From Myoxocephalus aenaeus (taxonomy: Eukaryota; Chordata; Actinopteri; Perciformes; Cottidae): a DNA stretch of 64,000 nt. The first letter of the stretch is position 1. Every line of letters starts with the position of its first letter. Shown piece by piece: positions 1 through 57,599 of the stretch. The stretch is taken from assembly GCA_038501785.1 (NCBI GenBank), contig JBAMJR010000243.1:2961501-3025500 (forward strand), read 5' to 3'. The position numbers and the translations under genes are program-made. A model generated the notes under the pieces. It made no database searches and was not told the DNA's origin. It worked only from the letters and a program-made list of their open reading frames with translations.

Positions 1-1777
1 ATGCTCAACCCAATTAACCTTCAAACAAAGTCAAAGGTGGAGCTGAAGGAAAGCTGCAGAGAGATAGATGGCTGACACGGAAAAGACTGGACGGCAGACG
101 ATAACAAACAAGACAAAGGTTAAACACACCCACGGTATTGATGCTTCTTCTCATTTCTTACAGTCAGACCTGCAGGGACAAGCTCAGTCTGTAACTGGAA
201 CAAGGAGGTCCAGTTACACGTATCACTTACTGTATCTCAGGTATCTGGATAAATCTATCTCTGATTTGTTCATCTCATCTGAAACAAATCTAACTATAAA
301 GCAAGGAATCTCCGTCTGTCCACCTGTTTGTGTGTTCGTCACACATCTCGAGAAGCGCTCATCCGATCTACTTCGAGCTTTATTGAATTTGGTGCAATTT
401 AGACCCTCGACATATTTAATAAGAGTACACTTTGAATAAAGAAGCACAACTTAAAAAAGTGCTGAGTGCGGCAGCACGGGGGCGGAGCTGGAAAACGGTA
501 AAAACTTCCCTAGAGTCAACGAGCAGTGCAACTCCAAATGTGTAAGTTTTTTTAAATACTCCCTTTTAACGTTTAGCATGGGGAAAAACTGATTAAATCC
601 ATACTCTATAAATAACCACAGCTGTTATGTCAAAGCAAGCTACTAATATGCATATATTCGTGCTTTTCCCCGATGCTGCAGACAGTATTTGGGTGTGTTT
701 TCCCCATGATGAAATGTGAAATATTGTATAATAACTGTTGAAAGCTATTGCTCATTAAAACAAACATGTGAGGATTTCTGTTTAACTCTGCATTATCTAG
801 TAAAAACATAAAATACATAATGACACTAATCCATATATGTAGAATATATATATATATATATAAATGATATGACAGATAACGATCATCTCTGACTATGGAG
901 AGTATTCACACCCTCATGCTGCCTACTTTACCTTAAAATAACTTGATGCACTTCATCATCGAGCATTGGTCCTCACTAGCAGAGCAGAACCGTTTATATT
1001 TATAAAGGTAAACGCTGAATGGACCTGGATAGCGCTACATGTCACTCATCCATTCATACACTGAAGGCAGGGACCATGCAAGGTTCCACCTTCCCGTCAG
1101 GACTCTAACTAACGTTTCATTTTTAGCCGGGGTTCAAACTTATGAAATGGACGAGGCAGCAAATTATGAGCTATACAGCATTTAAAATGCCAGTAAATGT
1201 CATGCTGATTAATAACACAGTGAACCACTACTATTAGTGCATGTGGTTTGATAGAAGGCTTCTTTTAGAGACATATGATGAAGGAGCACTACTAATGCAG
1301 CAGCTCAGTGAGAACAAACCATAGTATTACATCCCCCACTGAAGGTTCCCATGGTGATGCCTTGCTGCACGTGCACGTCTTTGTTAGGTGGCATTTCTAA
1401 CAAGTTTGCATTCATGACGTTTTTTCCTCAGCTGAGAATCTGTAATGCTCATAGAACATATTGTTCTCTAAACACTCACATTCTTGTCTATGGCTCTTTA
1501 TACCTTAGTTTGACACGTTGCCGCTGCACACCGAGATACAAGATGGTCAGAATTTCCTCAAAGGTTTCCTCCGTTCTTGATTCTCCTCTCCTGCTCGCTT
1601 TCACACCGACTCCACTCCCAGCCTCCTCTCTCGCTTTGTTACTCATCAAACGGTCCTCGATCGCCCTCAGCATCCCTCAGCCTGCTGGGTCGAGGACAAA
1701 CTTGGTCTCTGCGCTATTGTGGTCCAGCGTGCGTCTGATCCTCTGTTCAATTATCCATCACATGCTTCTGTGGTCCA

Positions 1778-1780
<3 letters not shown>

Positions 1781-1822
<42 letters not shown>
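1781..1822. repeat. (TG)n microsatellite, about 42 bp
   Basis: Uninterrupted dinucleotide run, read directly. Confidence 0.98.
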
Positions 1823-1825
<3 letters not shown>

Positions 1826-3501
1826 CAATAATGTATATAATCATGCAGTGAATTCCCAACCAGCGTATACAGTCAAGTGGTTTCATTGGGTCTGTCCCAG
1901 TCAGAGCAGCAGTCCTGGGTTTCTGCATGACTCTGATGAATCCTCCATCTGGACGTTCTCCCAGCTGAGTGCTAACAATGCACTTGTAGCCTCTGCACAC
2001 ATGTTACCGCCATCTGTTGGCTAATAATGAGACTTTTAATGTACATTTACATTATGCAGGGACAAAATCTCAATGTTCTCTACGTTATCGTCATTTCTGC
2101 GTCGGTTCATTCTTGATTCGTTTTGGACGTGTAGTCCGGCGCACTACCTGTTCGCTAACACGGAGGGGGCGGGGCTTATGACGGATAGCGCAGCCATCAA
2201 TCAGGGAGCGATCAATATGTGTTGTACAGTCTATGGCAAGTAGTCAGTTTCAATTAATGAGTTATCTACATATTAATATTTTAACTCGAGACTAATCTCT
2301 TTGTTGCAAGGATCTAAATTCCACATGAACTAATCACGTATACTTTAATGTAATCCACTGCATGAATGGTCAGGGGGACATTTCATGCAACTTCCACACA
2401 AAGTGAACATTAATAAGTTGGATAATATATTGGCTCTCATCCGAAGCTTCATGTGCCCGTACATATTTAGAAGTGTTACTGTGATGTTTCTGCCAGCTAC
2501 ATCGAGAATAGAACCCAAAGCCTTTCTACTGTGTTCATGTCATCACTCAATCAATAACACAATGAGACATGCTGTGTAGAGCTCAGGTTTAATAGGGGGG
2601 GAAAACCCGCTTTAAAAACAATCATTTTCTCACCAACATTGTGCAATGCAACAACATTTCTTTGTTAGTAGTTCAGACACAATTAGTTTGGATTAAAGTT
2701 CCATCTATAATGTCTATTCTAAGGAAGAACCCAAAAGCTCAGGAAAGCTACCCAAATATACTCTTAACTTTCTCTAGTATCAAAATCACCAGATACACAG
2801 TCATGTTAATTGCTATTATACCTTCTATAATGAACAAGACACATGGAAGATCAAATGAGCGTTGGTGTAACATCTACCACTCCTACAGGCACTGCCTTAG
2901 TCTAAGGAAGCTGTTCCACGATGGAGCACTCAGTTAAATGGCCTAGGAGTTGATCCAAAGTGAAACAGACGTTACATAAACACATTATTTTCCACTCTTC
3001 CCAAAATACAATCTCAGCCCGACTGGAGGTGTCAGGGCAATCAAAAGCGGCATCAATCCATCATCCTCATCAAACTCAATCAAGCTCCCGACTGAGCCCT
3101 GGCAATCTTCACGGGAACCGGCAAGAGCAGCGGGGAGGGCACAAAGATGCTTATTACCAATTTGAACTGGAGGGGGAGGTGTCTTCTTTTCTCCGCCGTG
3201 ACACACGGCTTCAGTTGAAAAATAACAGGGGGAGAGTTGGCGTTCAAAGATCAATCTCTTGATTCGTGTAATTATGTTCTCAGAAGATGTAAATAGGTTC
3301 CTCAGTGAGCAGCACGACAAGCCGCACTGCGTGGGCCGCTCGCTCACCTCCATGTAATCAACACGCTCTTCACTGGCTGACGTTTGTCTGCTGTCTCAAA
3401 GTTGCCGGCGCACAAAAAAAGATTGCCAAGACTATCCTTGTATCACTCTCTGCTCAACTTTATGTTAGGTCTCCTGCTTTCTCCAATGGTCATACTGTGT
3501 A

Positions 3502-3834
3502 TACCGTAAACGTCGGGTTACGAGCCGCTACTACCTCCGGTCAGTGTCCCCGTTAGCTCCCCGCTGTAGCCAGCTGGGGCTCCTGCTAGCGCTCCGTCAC
3601 TTCCCCGCTAACTTGCACTAGCTCTCCGCTAACTTCCGCTAGCTCCCTGAAAACCACCGAAGGTGGAGGGACCAGGCTCGACACCCGACTTGGGCAGAGG
3701 GGACGCGGGCAGTAGCAGCAGCAGCGGCCGGTAGCAGTAGCGGAGCTAGCTAGCAGCGCTAGCTAGCTACTAGCTTGCTACAGCGGGGACACTGACCGGC
3801 CGTAGGAGCGGCTTGTAACCCGACGTTTACGGTA
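3502..3834 (+). mobile_element. Foldback MITE, GCTAGC-rich family, copy 1
   Basis: Begins TACCGTAAACGTCGGGTTAC and ends with its near-complement (CCCGACGTTTACGGTA). The inner arms also pair (CCGGTCAGTGTCCCCG against CGGGGACACTGACCGG), and the core is full of GCTAGC and CAG/CTG runs. TA at each end suggests a TA target, as in Tc1/mariner-type MITEs. There are three other copies in the window. Confidence 0.85.
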
Positions 3835-4363
3835 CACTAGTTTGAAATATAAAGTTGCAACCGTCAATATTTTTCAAGTGAACAATGAAAGTAATGACTG
3901 TGTATTGTGAAGTCTTTTATAGGGACGAACCCAACAATAATTGTCGCCCAACTTTGTGGTTCCTCTCAGACCAAAACAGCTCAAGAAGTGTGCATATTGG
4001 ACTTGGGTTGCCAAAACCTTCAAGCTAGTCTAATGGTGCTCTCTAGTACGTAAACACAGAGTCTAGTTTGCTTACACTTGGGCCATCAGATCTTACCGGA
4101 TGAAGGAGAAATATCAACTTATTATTAATTTGTATTCAACTTGGGCACATCTAAGCGTGCCGACTAATAAAGGATTATCTTAAAAGATGTTGACATTCTA
4201 TATGTCAGCAAACCTGAACTGAAAACTACTTTTCATATCAGCCTAAAAATCTAACTCCCAATGCCACATTAACAACGGTTAGGTTATGAAACAATGCAGA
4301 CTTTCCTGCGCGGCATCAAACAACGTTACGTATCAAGCGTTAAGCCAATGTTTAGTTTTGGTT

Positions 4364-4412
4364 TCACACGGGACACAAACAACGGTCTCCTGAGTGAAAG
4401 TCCTGTGTTTGT
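4364..4412 (+). repeat. Short dispersed repeat, copy of 30016-30066 and 61152-61205
   Basis: The block around CTCCTGAGTGAAAGTCCTGT recurs inverted at about 30016-30066 and directly at about 61152-61205, so it belongs to an old dispersed family. The class is unknown. Confidence 0.6.
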
Positions 4413-6263
4413 CCAGCATGTTATCTTCTGTACTGACGGATGAATGAACAGATGTGGACACAGCATTGGAGGCGAGGAATACAATCTGTATCTCTCGAAG
4501 ATCTTCTGCATCTATGGGTCTACAGAGCTAGTCTCAGGTTCGTTCACATTAACGGTTAGTTAATTAGTGCATTTTACAATATTGAAGACCTAAGGACCTA
4601 AAAAAGGGAATCTAGTTATTATAATTCCATGTTTTGAATTTAAAACCCGGTGCTCTTTTCACGGGCTTGGCTGTACTACTTTAGCTTAGTTAGCTAGCGA
4701 GAGCTAATTATACAGTCTGTTAGTTGCTGTCAAACATGTTAAACTGCCAGAGTCTCGCTTGATGTTACGTGTGATGCTTTGAGTTTCAGCACGAGAGGCA
4801 ATGTCCCATGTGGCCACAGGCTCAGCACGCCACAGTGTAAGTATTGTAAGTAAGGGCTTTGTTTCCATTGTGATCAGAAAATCATTAGGAATCCATTAAG
4901 CTTGTGTCATTTTTTTTAGCACAACTCAACTTGCAATTTAACCCAACGCAGCAGCAGGATTAATACCATTGACTTGAGAAGCAGCTACAAGCATCGCACG
5001 GTCATGCGGTCATGTGATCATGTGATCAGGGTTTACTGAGAGCAGAGGAGAAAGCAGGATGAGTGCTGGACGGCAGCACAAAGAACACAAAGGAGTGAGC
5101 AGTGAGCAGCTGTGTTGCTGTCCATCATCCGCAGGGATGATGATCAATAGTCATTCAAATCCATAGGTATTACAGACAATGCCTTGAACTATCGTGTACG
5201 TTTTACAAATCTAAGTAAGCATACAGTAATATTCATACTCAGTATATTGCTACAGAAGAAAGGTTTTCAGAGTGGGTGATGTTTGAACAAGTACACATCA
5301 GCATGAAGCAACACATGAATGTACACCAATAACAAAGGTGAGATCTTATTCAGAGATCATTTGAGCTCACAAGACTCGCTCACATGGAACCAGCAGTCGG
5401 GATACAATGTTTGAGAAATGTAAGCTCAAGCAAAAAGAAAAAGTTCTGTGATTTAACACGAATGGACTATTACATACATTTTGAGGTTGGTGAAAATACT
5501 GCGAACAAGCAAGATGATCAATAAGAGTGGCAGCATCTACTGGCTAATAATCTAAAATGACAAAGAAAAACAGTATTCCAGTATTTGCTGACTGGGTGTG
5601 TGAATACCTGTACTAGTTCACATGATAAATTGAGCATTATGTTCATTTCCCCAGCATTAATTCCACCAGGACAGAAACATTTCATTGCTTCTACCCTGCC
5701 CCCTTTTTGTTTGTTTTGGGGGCGCTGTTAATTATAGTTTAATTCAGTTAAACTCAGCGCTTCCTGCAGATGTTGCAAATTTTAAAAAAGCCTATTGTAC
5801 CATGAATATTTTGCAGGAAGTGTTTCACTGATGGCGGCTTAACCGCCATAATAATAAAAGAAACACACTAACTAAAACGGCAAAGCGGAAGCCACCGGAA
5901 ATCAAAGAAAAAGGTATTCCTGTTAAGCTGAGTACAAGTGAGCATAGAAACAATGTAAATTTGTATTAATAGCAAATACAATCAACAACCAATTAGAACA
6001 GGGATACTTCTTATAAACTATGATAAATTATGCACATTACAAACATGGGAAATTAGATGTAAAGGCCCGGCTCTCTGCAGTGTTATATGTTGGTTCTCTT
6101 TACAGCACAAACCAGGAGGAGGGTTCAATCAAACCTGTTTTAAAAAATGGGGCTCAGTCCTTCATCCACTTAAAGGGCTTTCGTTTCACCCTCTTCCTCA
6201 GCAGTGATTATGTCTCTTTGCATGAAGCAGTTAAACTATAAAACAGCGTTCTTAACACGGTCA

Positions 6264-6407
6264 CTAGCGGTGCACCGACGCTGCAGTTCAAATTATAACA
6301 CAACCGACTTCATGAGCACAATCCTAATCTAGATAATCAAACATTAGTGTCGGATCTCTAAGGCCCAGATATAGGGACCGGAAAAAGTTGGATCGGTGCA
6401 TCCCTAG
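6264..6407. mobile_element. Small hAT-like MITE
   Basis: Terminal CTAGCGGTGCACCGA is inverted at the other end as ATCGGTGCATCCCTAG (about 13 of 16 matches). The GGTGCACCGAT terminus is typical of fish hAT MITEs. The 8-bp target duplication is not clear. Confidence 0.6.
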
Positions 6408-6657
6408 CAGTTACTATAACGTCCATCATATTTAACTGCATGGTTTACTTACATTCTCACTGGCAATAAGGAGATGTTCCAAAGGCTTAACATGTCCCAC
6501 TGTGGAGCCAGAGCTCTCCCTGTGGAGCCCCTACGGTGGATGCATTAAGATGAATAGTGTTGGCACCTGAGTCCCCCATCCCGATTCCTCAAGCACTCCA
6601 ACGCAATGAACGCTTCCTCCAGCTTGGTTGACTTGCACGGTTCAGGAAGCAACAACA

Positions 6658-6682
6658 ACAGCAGCAGCAGCAGCAGCAGCAC
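6658..6682. repeat. (CAG)n run
   Basis: Seven to eight CAG/CAA units, non-coding here. Confidence 0.9.
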
Positions 6683-6837
6683 AAGACATGAATGAAGACA
6701 GAAGCAGTGGAAGCGCTCAGCCAGCCGAGGTCCTGACGCACACATTCACAGCCTGCAGGGAAGCTGGGCTATAAAGTTATTGTATATAAACTATGCTAGA
6801 AACTCCTCCCCTGAACCGCTCTTGAATGCTACTTCAA

Positions 6838-6945
<108 letters not shown>

Positions 6946-7166
6946 ACAGTGTGGTTTACCATGTATGTACAAGCTCGAGATGGAGCAAAGCAAAGGTCAC
7001 TCATCCCATCTGACGATAAACTCCAATCGGTACGGATACCAGCGAGTACACCGTTCCAAATGTGACGTGAGCTTTAGAAACAGTAGTTATGCATCGTTAG
7101 TGTGGATATTGTATAGCTGTACAGTACAATGGGGTAAGCCCTTGCTTTGGAAAAATATAATTACCT

Positions 7167-8876
7167 TTTATTAAATATGGGTTGGGCCAGTAATGCAGCG
7201 TCAGGCTATGACTGGCCTTTGTTGTAAAATGGGTTACACGTTTTAAAAGGGCACTCTACCAATTAAGATGAGTACATATAAAGATCAGTTAATTTTTTTT
7301 AACGGAGAAAAAGACCCCTGATGATGTCATAGTGTCCGATGATGTCACCTGGGCTTCTCGGCTCAGGCTTCAGACATGTTCTACAAAAAGCCTGCGCAAT
7401 AACCGATGGGGTTCAGAGTGTGAAAGACAGGCTAATAAAAAGATGCGATCCAGTTGCATCATGGGAAACATAGATGACGTTTTTTGAAAATGTACCCATA
7501 GATATTAATGTACTGACAGTGCAGTACTAAATTGCTGTGAGTGCACTTTAAAAGTTTTCTTTTTAAACGCTAAAATACACAAAATACACGTCATTTCAAC
7601 TCCAGCAAAAGTATCCTGATGTTTGAAAATGGATATTAGAGATGAATGTGTGACTGAAATGCCACCGCACTGGTTTTCTAAGAGTATAGTCAACCTGAAA
7701 CAACAATTAGTTGGTGGAGGAGACACAAACAATAGCTCTAAGGAAAGTACCGCCTATACCACTCCGTTGCTACTTTGAGTGATTCAAGTCTTACATAATA
7801 CATTATTATTTACTCCGAAAAAAGTGAGTAAATCAAGTGTTAAATAAATGTATGTATCTACTAAAGAGACGCCGTGGACACACACATGCAATGCAAACAC
7901 GCTAACACGGATCGGTTCAGCCGGCGGCTCCAGAAAGGTCAAAAGTGTAACGCTGAAAATGGCATGAAACATGCGTGGACACGTCTCTCAGTTCGGCTAC
8001 AGTTGACTCGAAAGACAATAAGAAAATATCGGAAAAAAAGACCCTCCACTCTTCACACACACGTTAAAATACGACATCCCTGACAGTCCGCTGAGGATGA
8101 CTGTGTGTGGCTGCGAAGGCCTTGGGTTCTGCTCTACAGTGTGTTGCCGACAGCGAGTACAATTCTTAGTATCAAACAAGGGATTTCACCTGAGTTAATA
8201 CAACAGTCTGTACGAAATACTAGTACATGTATTTGTAAAAAAAGAAAAAAGCTGTGTTAAATAGACAACTCTAAATTTGAATAAGTCTAGATTTTCACAT
8301 GATAGCGTGGAGAGAGATGCTGTAAATCTATTCTCTAAGGCTCCAGTAAGCACTTGTTTATGTACATATGAGCTCTAATCCCCTTGTGAATAATTTCCAC
8401 ACCTGACAAAGACAATACTTTCATCCTCATATACGCCTCCATCTTAAAAGAGCAGATAGGTCGGCTAAAGGCAAAACAAAGAGTCTCTTCTGTTCTCTGA
8501 CACTCTTTCATCTAACATCCTTCCTGAACTCAGGGATCTAACACTAGTTAGCATCTTCTGACACATTTAGGCTAGGATGATGAGTCCCTCGATTCCCGTC
8601 CTTTTTCGCGTCCCCTTCTCTTTCTCTTTTCTCCGAGAGATTGGCAGAAAGTGAAAATGGATAAGGGAGAAAAGGTTGAATCTACGGGGGCCGCCCTGAG
8701 TGAGGGGAAATAAAAGACCCGACTGCTGCAAACTGCTCCCGCTCTGCCGCATGGCCCCGTCCAGGAGCCTCTCGCGGTGTTGCGTTGGGGGCCCCCTTCA
8801 ACCAAAGGCCCCGTCACCGTACAGTGGGCTCAGACGTGAGATAACCGCTCCAAAAGCCGACAGAACGCGGGTCGGG
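7167..8876 (-). other. nsmf: Probable nsmf 3' UTR with first AATAAA
   Basis: After the stop codon, the first AATAAA in the sense direction is at 7167-7172 (TTTATT on the plus strand), giving a UTR of about 1.7 kb. No competing reading frame of substance lies on either strand. The extent is inferred only from the hexamer; an earlier variant signal could be used instead. Confidence 0.4.
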
Positions 8877-54117
<45,241 letters not shown>

Positions 54118-54460
54118 GCTGAAGTGGAAACGACCCGGGGAGGAAAACGCGGACCATTCCACAGACTGATCGGCGAGCACAAAAACTAGAGAGGAAAAAC
54201 AATAAACCACCAGTGGGGGGTTGGGGGGAGGGGGGACAATAACCATCCGTATCCCGCGAGAGAGGCGACTCCTGCTTATTTCACTGTGATCCCCATCGTC
54301 TGCGCGGAGGAAGCGGAGCGGTGCGGCGCGCGGCGGGAGGAGGACGCGCTGCTGCGCTCTCCTCATCCAACTGAGGCTCCAGGAAGGAAGCGGAGACCAT
54401 AAAAGGGAAGGCCAGCCCGCACGCCTCCTGCGCGGCGCCCGGCTCATTCTATGAGCGTGT
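54118..54460 (-). promoter_or_regulatory. nsmf: Putative nsmf CpG-rich promoter and 5' UTR
   Basis: The stretch upstream of the ATG is GC-rich with many CpGs (for example around 54300-54350 and 54420-54445), unlike the surrounding AT-rich DNA. I see no convincing TATA box. It fits a CpG-island promoter; the transcription start cannot be placed by eye. It is bounded by microsatellites at 53931-54034 and 54459-54499. Confidence 0.55.
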
Positions 54461-54499
54461 GCGTGTGCGTGTGTGCGTGTGTGTGTGTGTGTGTGTGTA
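54459..54499. repeat. (GT)n with GTGC interruptions
   Basis: Lies at the outer edge of the CpG-rich promoter region. Confidence 0.95.
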
Positions 54500-54689
54500 G
54501 TGGATGCGAGGAGGTGTGGACACTTGAGTCCACAAGTAATCTTGCAGTTTCTCATCATCTATCAAGCTGTAAACAACACCGTGTCCTTCACGTGGGCGCT
54601 CTGGGACCATAAAAACAAAGAAGTTATATTTTGTTGTTTTAAGTTTTTTATTGTGGTTGAAAAATGTGGTTGAAATCAATCCAGTGGAT

Positions 54690-55061
54690 GTCGATCACGT
54701 AAGCTATTAGGATTCATCCACTGGGGACCTCACATCTGTCTTTATAAATGTTTAAATGTCAATCCATCAAGTAGTCTGTCCATAGAAAAGACGTCCATGG
54801 TGACTGGTCAGTGGACTGCCGTTATGAAGGCCATGTTGGCGTCGCCATCTTGGATTACGGCCATGTTGTTGTTTTTTTGCAAACATTGAACAGAAGTGAG
54901 CATGTTGGGAAGTGACGTAGAGACGGCGAATACAATAAGTCCGTAGGTCTCTATAGAGACCTGTCAATCATCTTGTAGCCCCGCCCTAAAGTGTCCCCTG
55001 CTTTATGGTCTGTTTGACTCTAAATAAAAAGTAAATATAATTTACTAAATGAACATCATGC
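54690..55061 (+). repeat. Dispersed repeat, left part, interrupted by LTR element
   Basis: Its last about 100 bp (CTTGTAGCCCCGCCCTAAAG ... ACTAAATGAACATCATGC) match 62236-62321. The sister copy continues TGTATTGAAG where this one switches to the LTR at 55062. Confidence 0.75.
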
Positions 55062-55385
55062 TGTCACGGGTTGGGTTTTTTCTGTGTTTTATTCTGAAGT
55101 CCTGTCTCGTGTGTCCTGTTCCCCTTCCTGTCTGTTGATTGTCTGATTGTTTCCTCCTGTGTCTAATCACCCACACCTTCCCCTTGTACTTAAGCCCTGT
55201 GTGTCTTCTGTTCCCTTGTCTGGTCGTACTGTGTGATACTTTGTGTGTGCCCCTGTTCCTGCTTTTTGTTCCGTTTGGTGTTTTTGGAGAGTCCTGTTTT
55301 GTTTCCTGCCTGTTCTGCAAGAAATAAAGCTACGTTATTTTTCCCGCATCTGCATTTGGGTCCTCTCTCTGAGTCCCCCGTGACA
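55062..55385 (+). mobile_element. 5' LTR of Gypsy-like element, 324 bp
   Basis: Begins TGTCACGGGTTGGGTTTTTT and ends CCCCCGTGACA (TG...CA). It contains an AATAAA at about 55322. Nearly identical to 56514-56837 and the same length. Confidence 0.88.
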
Positions 55386-56513
55386 GAACGACCAGACCGT
55401 AACATGGACCCAGCAGTTGACTCCGCTTGGCTGGCTCAATGTCTGTCCGTCCTGAGTGATCAGATTCAGCGGAGCGCTATGGACTTTGCGGATTTCCAGG
55501 CCAAGGCAGCACGACTGGGGTTGTACGATACAGCTCGGGTGACCTTCCCGGCGGTCTCAACTCCGGCCTTCCAGTTTGGCGTCCGGCCGTCTCCAGACAC
55601 CGACTCCCCGGGGGTGTCCCGGCCAACCTCGGCCCTGGCCGCCGCTTCCATGCCGCGGCCAACCCCGGCTTCTCCGACAACGCCCCGGTCAAATCCAGAT
55701 GCCGGTTTTCCGACAGCGGGTCGGTCTCCCCCAGCTCCGGTCGCAGCCTCTGCGCCGTTGCCAGACCCGGTTTCTGCCTCTGCACCGTCAGTCGGTGTCC
55801 TGCCGGCTCCCTGTGTCCTGCCAGCCCCAGACCCAGCCTCCGTCTCTGCGCCGCTGCCAGTCCCAGACACGGCTTCCGCCTCTGCACCGTCAGTCGGTGT
55901 CCTGCCGGCTCCCCGTGTCCTGCCGGCTCCCCCTGTGCCCGCTGCCACCTCGCAGCAGCCCCCTGTGCCCCCTGCCGCCTCGCAGCCGCCCGCTGCCGCC
56001 TCGCAGCCGCCCCTTGTGCCCGCTGCCGCCTCGCAGCCGCCCCTTGTGCCCGCTGCCGCCTCGCAGCCGCCCCTTGTGCCCGCTGCCGCCCTGCAGCCGC
56101 CCCCTGTGCCCGCTGCCGCCCTGCAGCCGCCCCCTGTGCCCGCTGCCGCCCTGCAGCCGCCCCCTGTGCCCGCTGCCGCCCTGCAGCCGTCCAGTGTCCC
56201 AGCTGCCGCCCTGCTGCCGACGCCGGGTTCCCCACCATCGCCTCGACCTGTCCCAGAGTCCCCTTACCCTACAGGGTCCCCATTCCCAGGATCCACAGTA
56301 TCCAGGGCTCCGGTTGCCCGAGGAGCTCCGGAACTCTGGTCACCGGCCTCCTGCTCGCCCCCCCGAGCGTGGTTGCCCTCCGGGCCGTCCCCCCACTGAG
56401 GCTTGTGCCGTGCCTCAGGGTCCTCCTCCGGCTCCCCTCCACCCACCCTTTGGGGCTAGATTTCTTTTTCTTTTTTGGGTCGTCTAGGATCCGCCCCTTG
56501 AGGGGGGTGGTTA
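55386..56513 (+). mobile_element. Internal region of non-autonomous LTR retrotransposon
   Basis: 1.1 kb between the LTRs. It carries one gag-like ORF and ends in a polypurine tract (TTGAGGGGGGTGG at 56499-56511) just before the 3' LTR, as in Ty3/Gypsy elements. No protease, reverse transcriptase or integrase is present, so it depends on another element. No obvious tRNA primer-binding site after the 5' LTR. Confidence 0.8.
55404..56399 (+). CDS. gag-like Pro/Ala-rich ORF of LTR element (331 aa)
   Basis: The ATG 18 bp after the 5' LTR opens MDPAVDSAWLAQCLSVLSDQ, plausibly a retrotransposon gag start. It then becomes Pro/Ala-rich. From about 55930 to 56210 a 30-bp unit repeats roughly nine times, encoding PAAASQPPLV-type decapeptides. 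There is no CCHC zinc knuckle. Other long frames on both strands over this stretch are shadows of the GC-rich 30-bp repeat. Probably not translated usefully today; assignment to gag rests on position and the start. Confidence 0.55.
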   Translation: MDPAVDSAWLAQCLSVLSDQIQRSAMDFADFQAKAARLGLYDTARVTFPAVSTPAFQFGVRPSPDTDSPGVSRPTSALAAASMPRPTPASPTTPRSNPDAGFPTAGRSPPAPVAASAPLPDPVSASAPSVGVLPAPCVLPAPDPASVSAPLPVPDTASASAPSVGVLPAPRVLPAPPVPAATSQQPPVPPAASQPPAAASQPPLVPAAASQPPLVPAAASQPPLVPAAALQPPPVPAAALQPPPVPAAALQPPPVPAAALQPSSVPAAALLPTPGSPPSPRPVPESPYPTGSPFPGSTVSRAPVARGAPELWSPASCSPPRAWLPSGPSPH

Positions 56514-56837
56514 TGTCACGGGTTGGGTTTTTTCTGTGTTTTATTCTGAAGTCCTGTCTCGTGTGTCCTGTTCCCCTTCCTGTCTGTTGATTGTCTGATT
56601 GTTTCCTCCTGTGTCTAATCACCCACACCTTCCCCTTGTACTTAAGCCCTGTGTGTCTTCTGTTCCCTTGTCTGGTCGTACTGTGTGATATCTTGTGTGT
56701 GCCCCTGTTCTTGCTTTTTGTTCCGTTTGGTGTTTTTGGAGAGTCCTGTTTTGTTTCCTGCCTGTTCTGCAAGGAATAAAGCTACGTTATTTTTCTCGCA
56801 TCTGCATTTGGGTCCTCTCTCTGAGTCCCCCGTGACA
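56514..56837 (+). mobile_element. 3' LTR of Gypsy-like element, 324 bp
   Basis: Near-identical to the 5' LTR by eye, implying a recent insertion. It is followed at 56838-56882 not by flank but by the first 45 bp of internal sequence again, including the gag ATG at 56856. Confidence 0.88.
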
Positions 56838-56882
56838 GAACGACCAGACCGTAACATGGACCCAGCAGTTGACTCCGCTTGG
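56838..56882 (+). mobile_element. Second, truncated start of the LTR element interior
   Basis: Identical to 55386-55430 (GAACGACCAGACCGTAACAT ... GACTCCGCTTGG), then breaks into a G-rich stretch (AAAAGGGGGGCGGGGCG). Shows a tandem LTR-interior-LTR-interior arrangement cut short. Confidence 0.85.
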
Positions 56883-57274
56883 AAAAGGGGGGCGGGGCGC
56901 CCCCCTGAAGAAACCCTCCGCCCCCCTGTAATTTTCTCGACAGCGCCAGATCACAAGTCGTCATTTAAGTTTCTCTTTCATATAGAACCGGTCTACACCT
57001 TGTTCTGTTATTAAACAAACTAAACGGCTGTATTTTATTGATCTTATCCACACACAGCTTGTCATTTCGGTCTCTACATGGACGCGTTAACACTTCTGCT
57101 CTGCGTCGCGCACAGCGGAGTTCCGCCCTGATGCGCACAGACAGGTGAGCACTGAGCACACAGCAGCGGACAGAGAGCGTCGAAAAATATGTCGCGTGAA
57201 AAGCAGACCTATATCTGCGTTTTAAACGCTCCCAGGGTGAAGATGGCAACAGCAGCTCTCATGTGAGGAACACC

Positions 57275-57592
57275 GGAGCAGCTCTCTGAACACAGAGCAG
57301 CTCTCTGAACCCAGAGCAGCTCTCTGAACCCAGAGCAGCTCTCTGAACCCGGAGCAGCTCTCTGAACCCGGAGCAGCTCTCTGAACACGGAGCAGCTCTC
57401 TGAACACGGAGCAGCTCTCTGAACACGGAGCAGCTCTCTGAACACAGAGCAGCTCTCTGAACACAGAGCAGCTCTCTGAACACAGAGCAGCTCTCTGATC
57501 ACAGAGCAGCTCTCTGATCACAGAGCAGCTCTCTGAACACAGAGCAGCTCTCTGATCACAGAGCAGCTCTCTGAACACAGAGCAGCTGTCTT
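57275..57592. repeat. 19-bp minisatellite, about 17 units
   Basis: Unit AGCAGCTCTCTGAACACAG with CCC, CGG and GATCA variants. Because 19 is not a multiple of three, a stop-free unit keeps all minus frames open, which explains three overlapping artefact ORFs. Confidence 0.96.
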
Positions 57593-57599
57593 GCTCCAG

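Noticed and set aside
55466..56487. Other long frames on both strands over the LTR interior
   Set aside because: Caused by the GC-rich 30-bp repeat; only the frame starting at 55404 begins just after the LTR.
57209..57578. Three overlapping minus-strand ORFs of FRELLCVQRA type
   Set aside because: Produced by the 19-bp minisatellite, which cycles through all frames.
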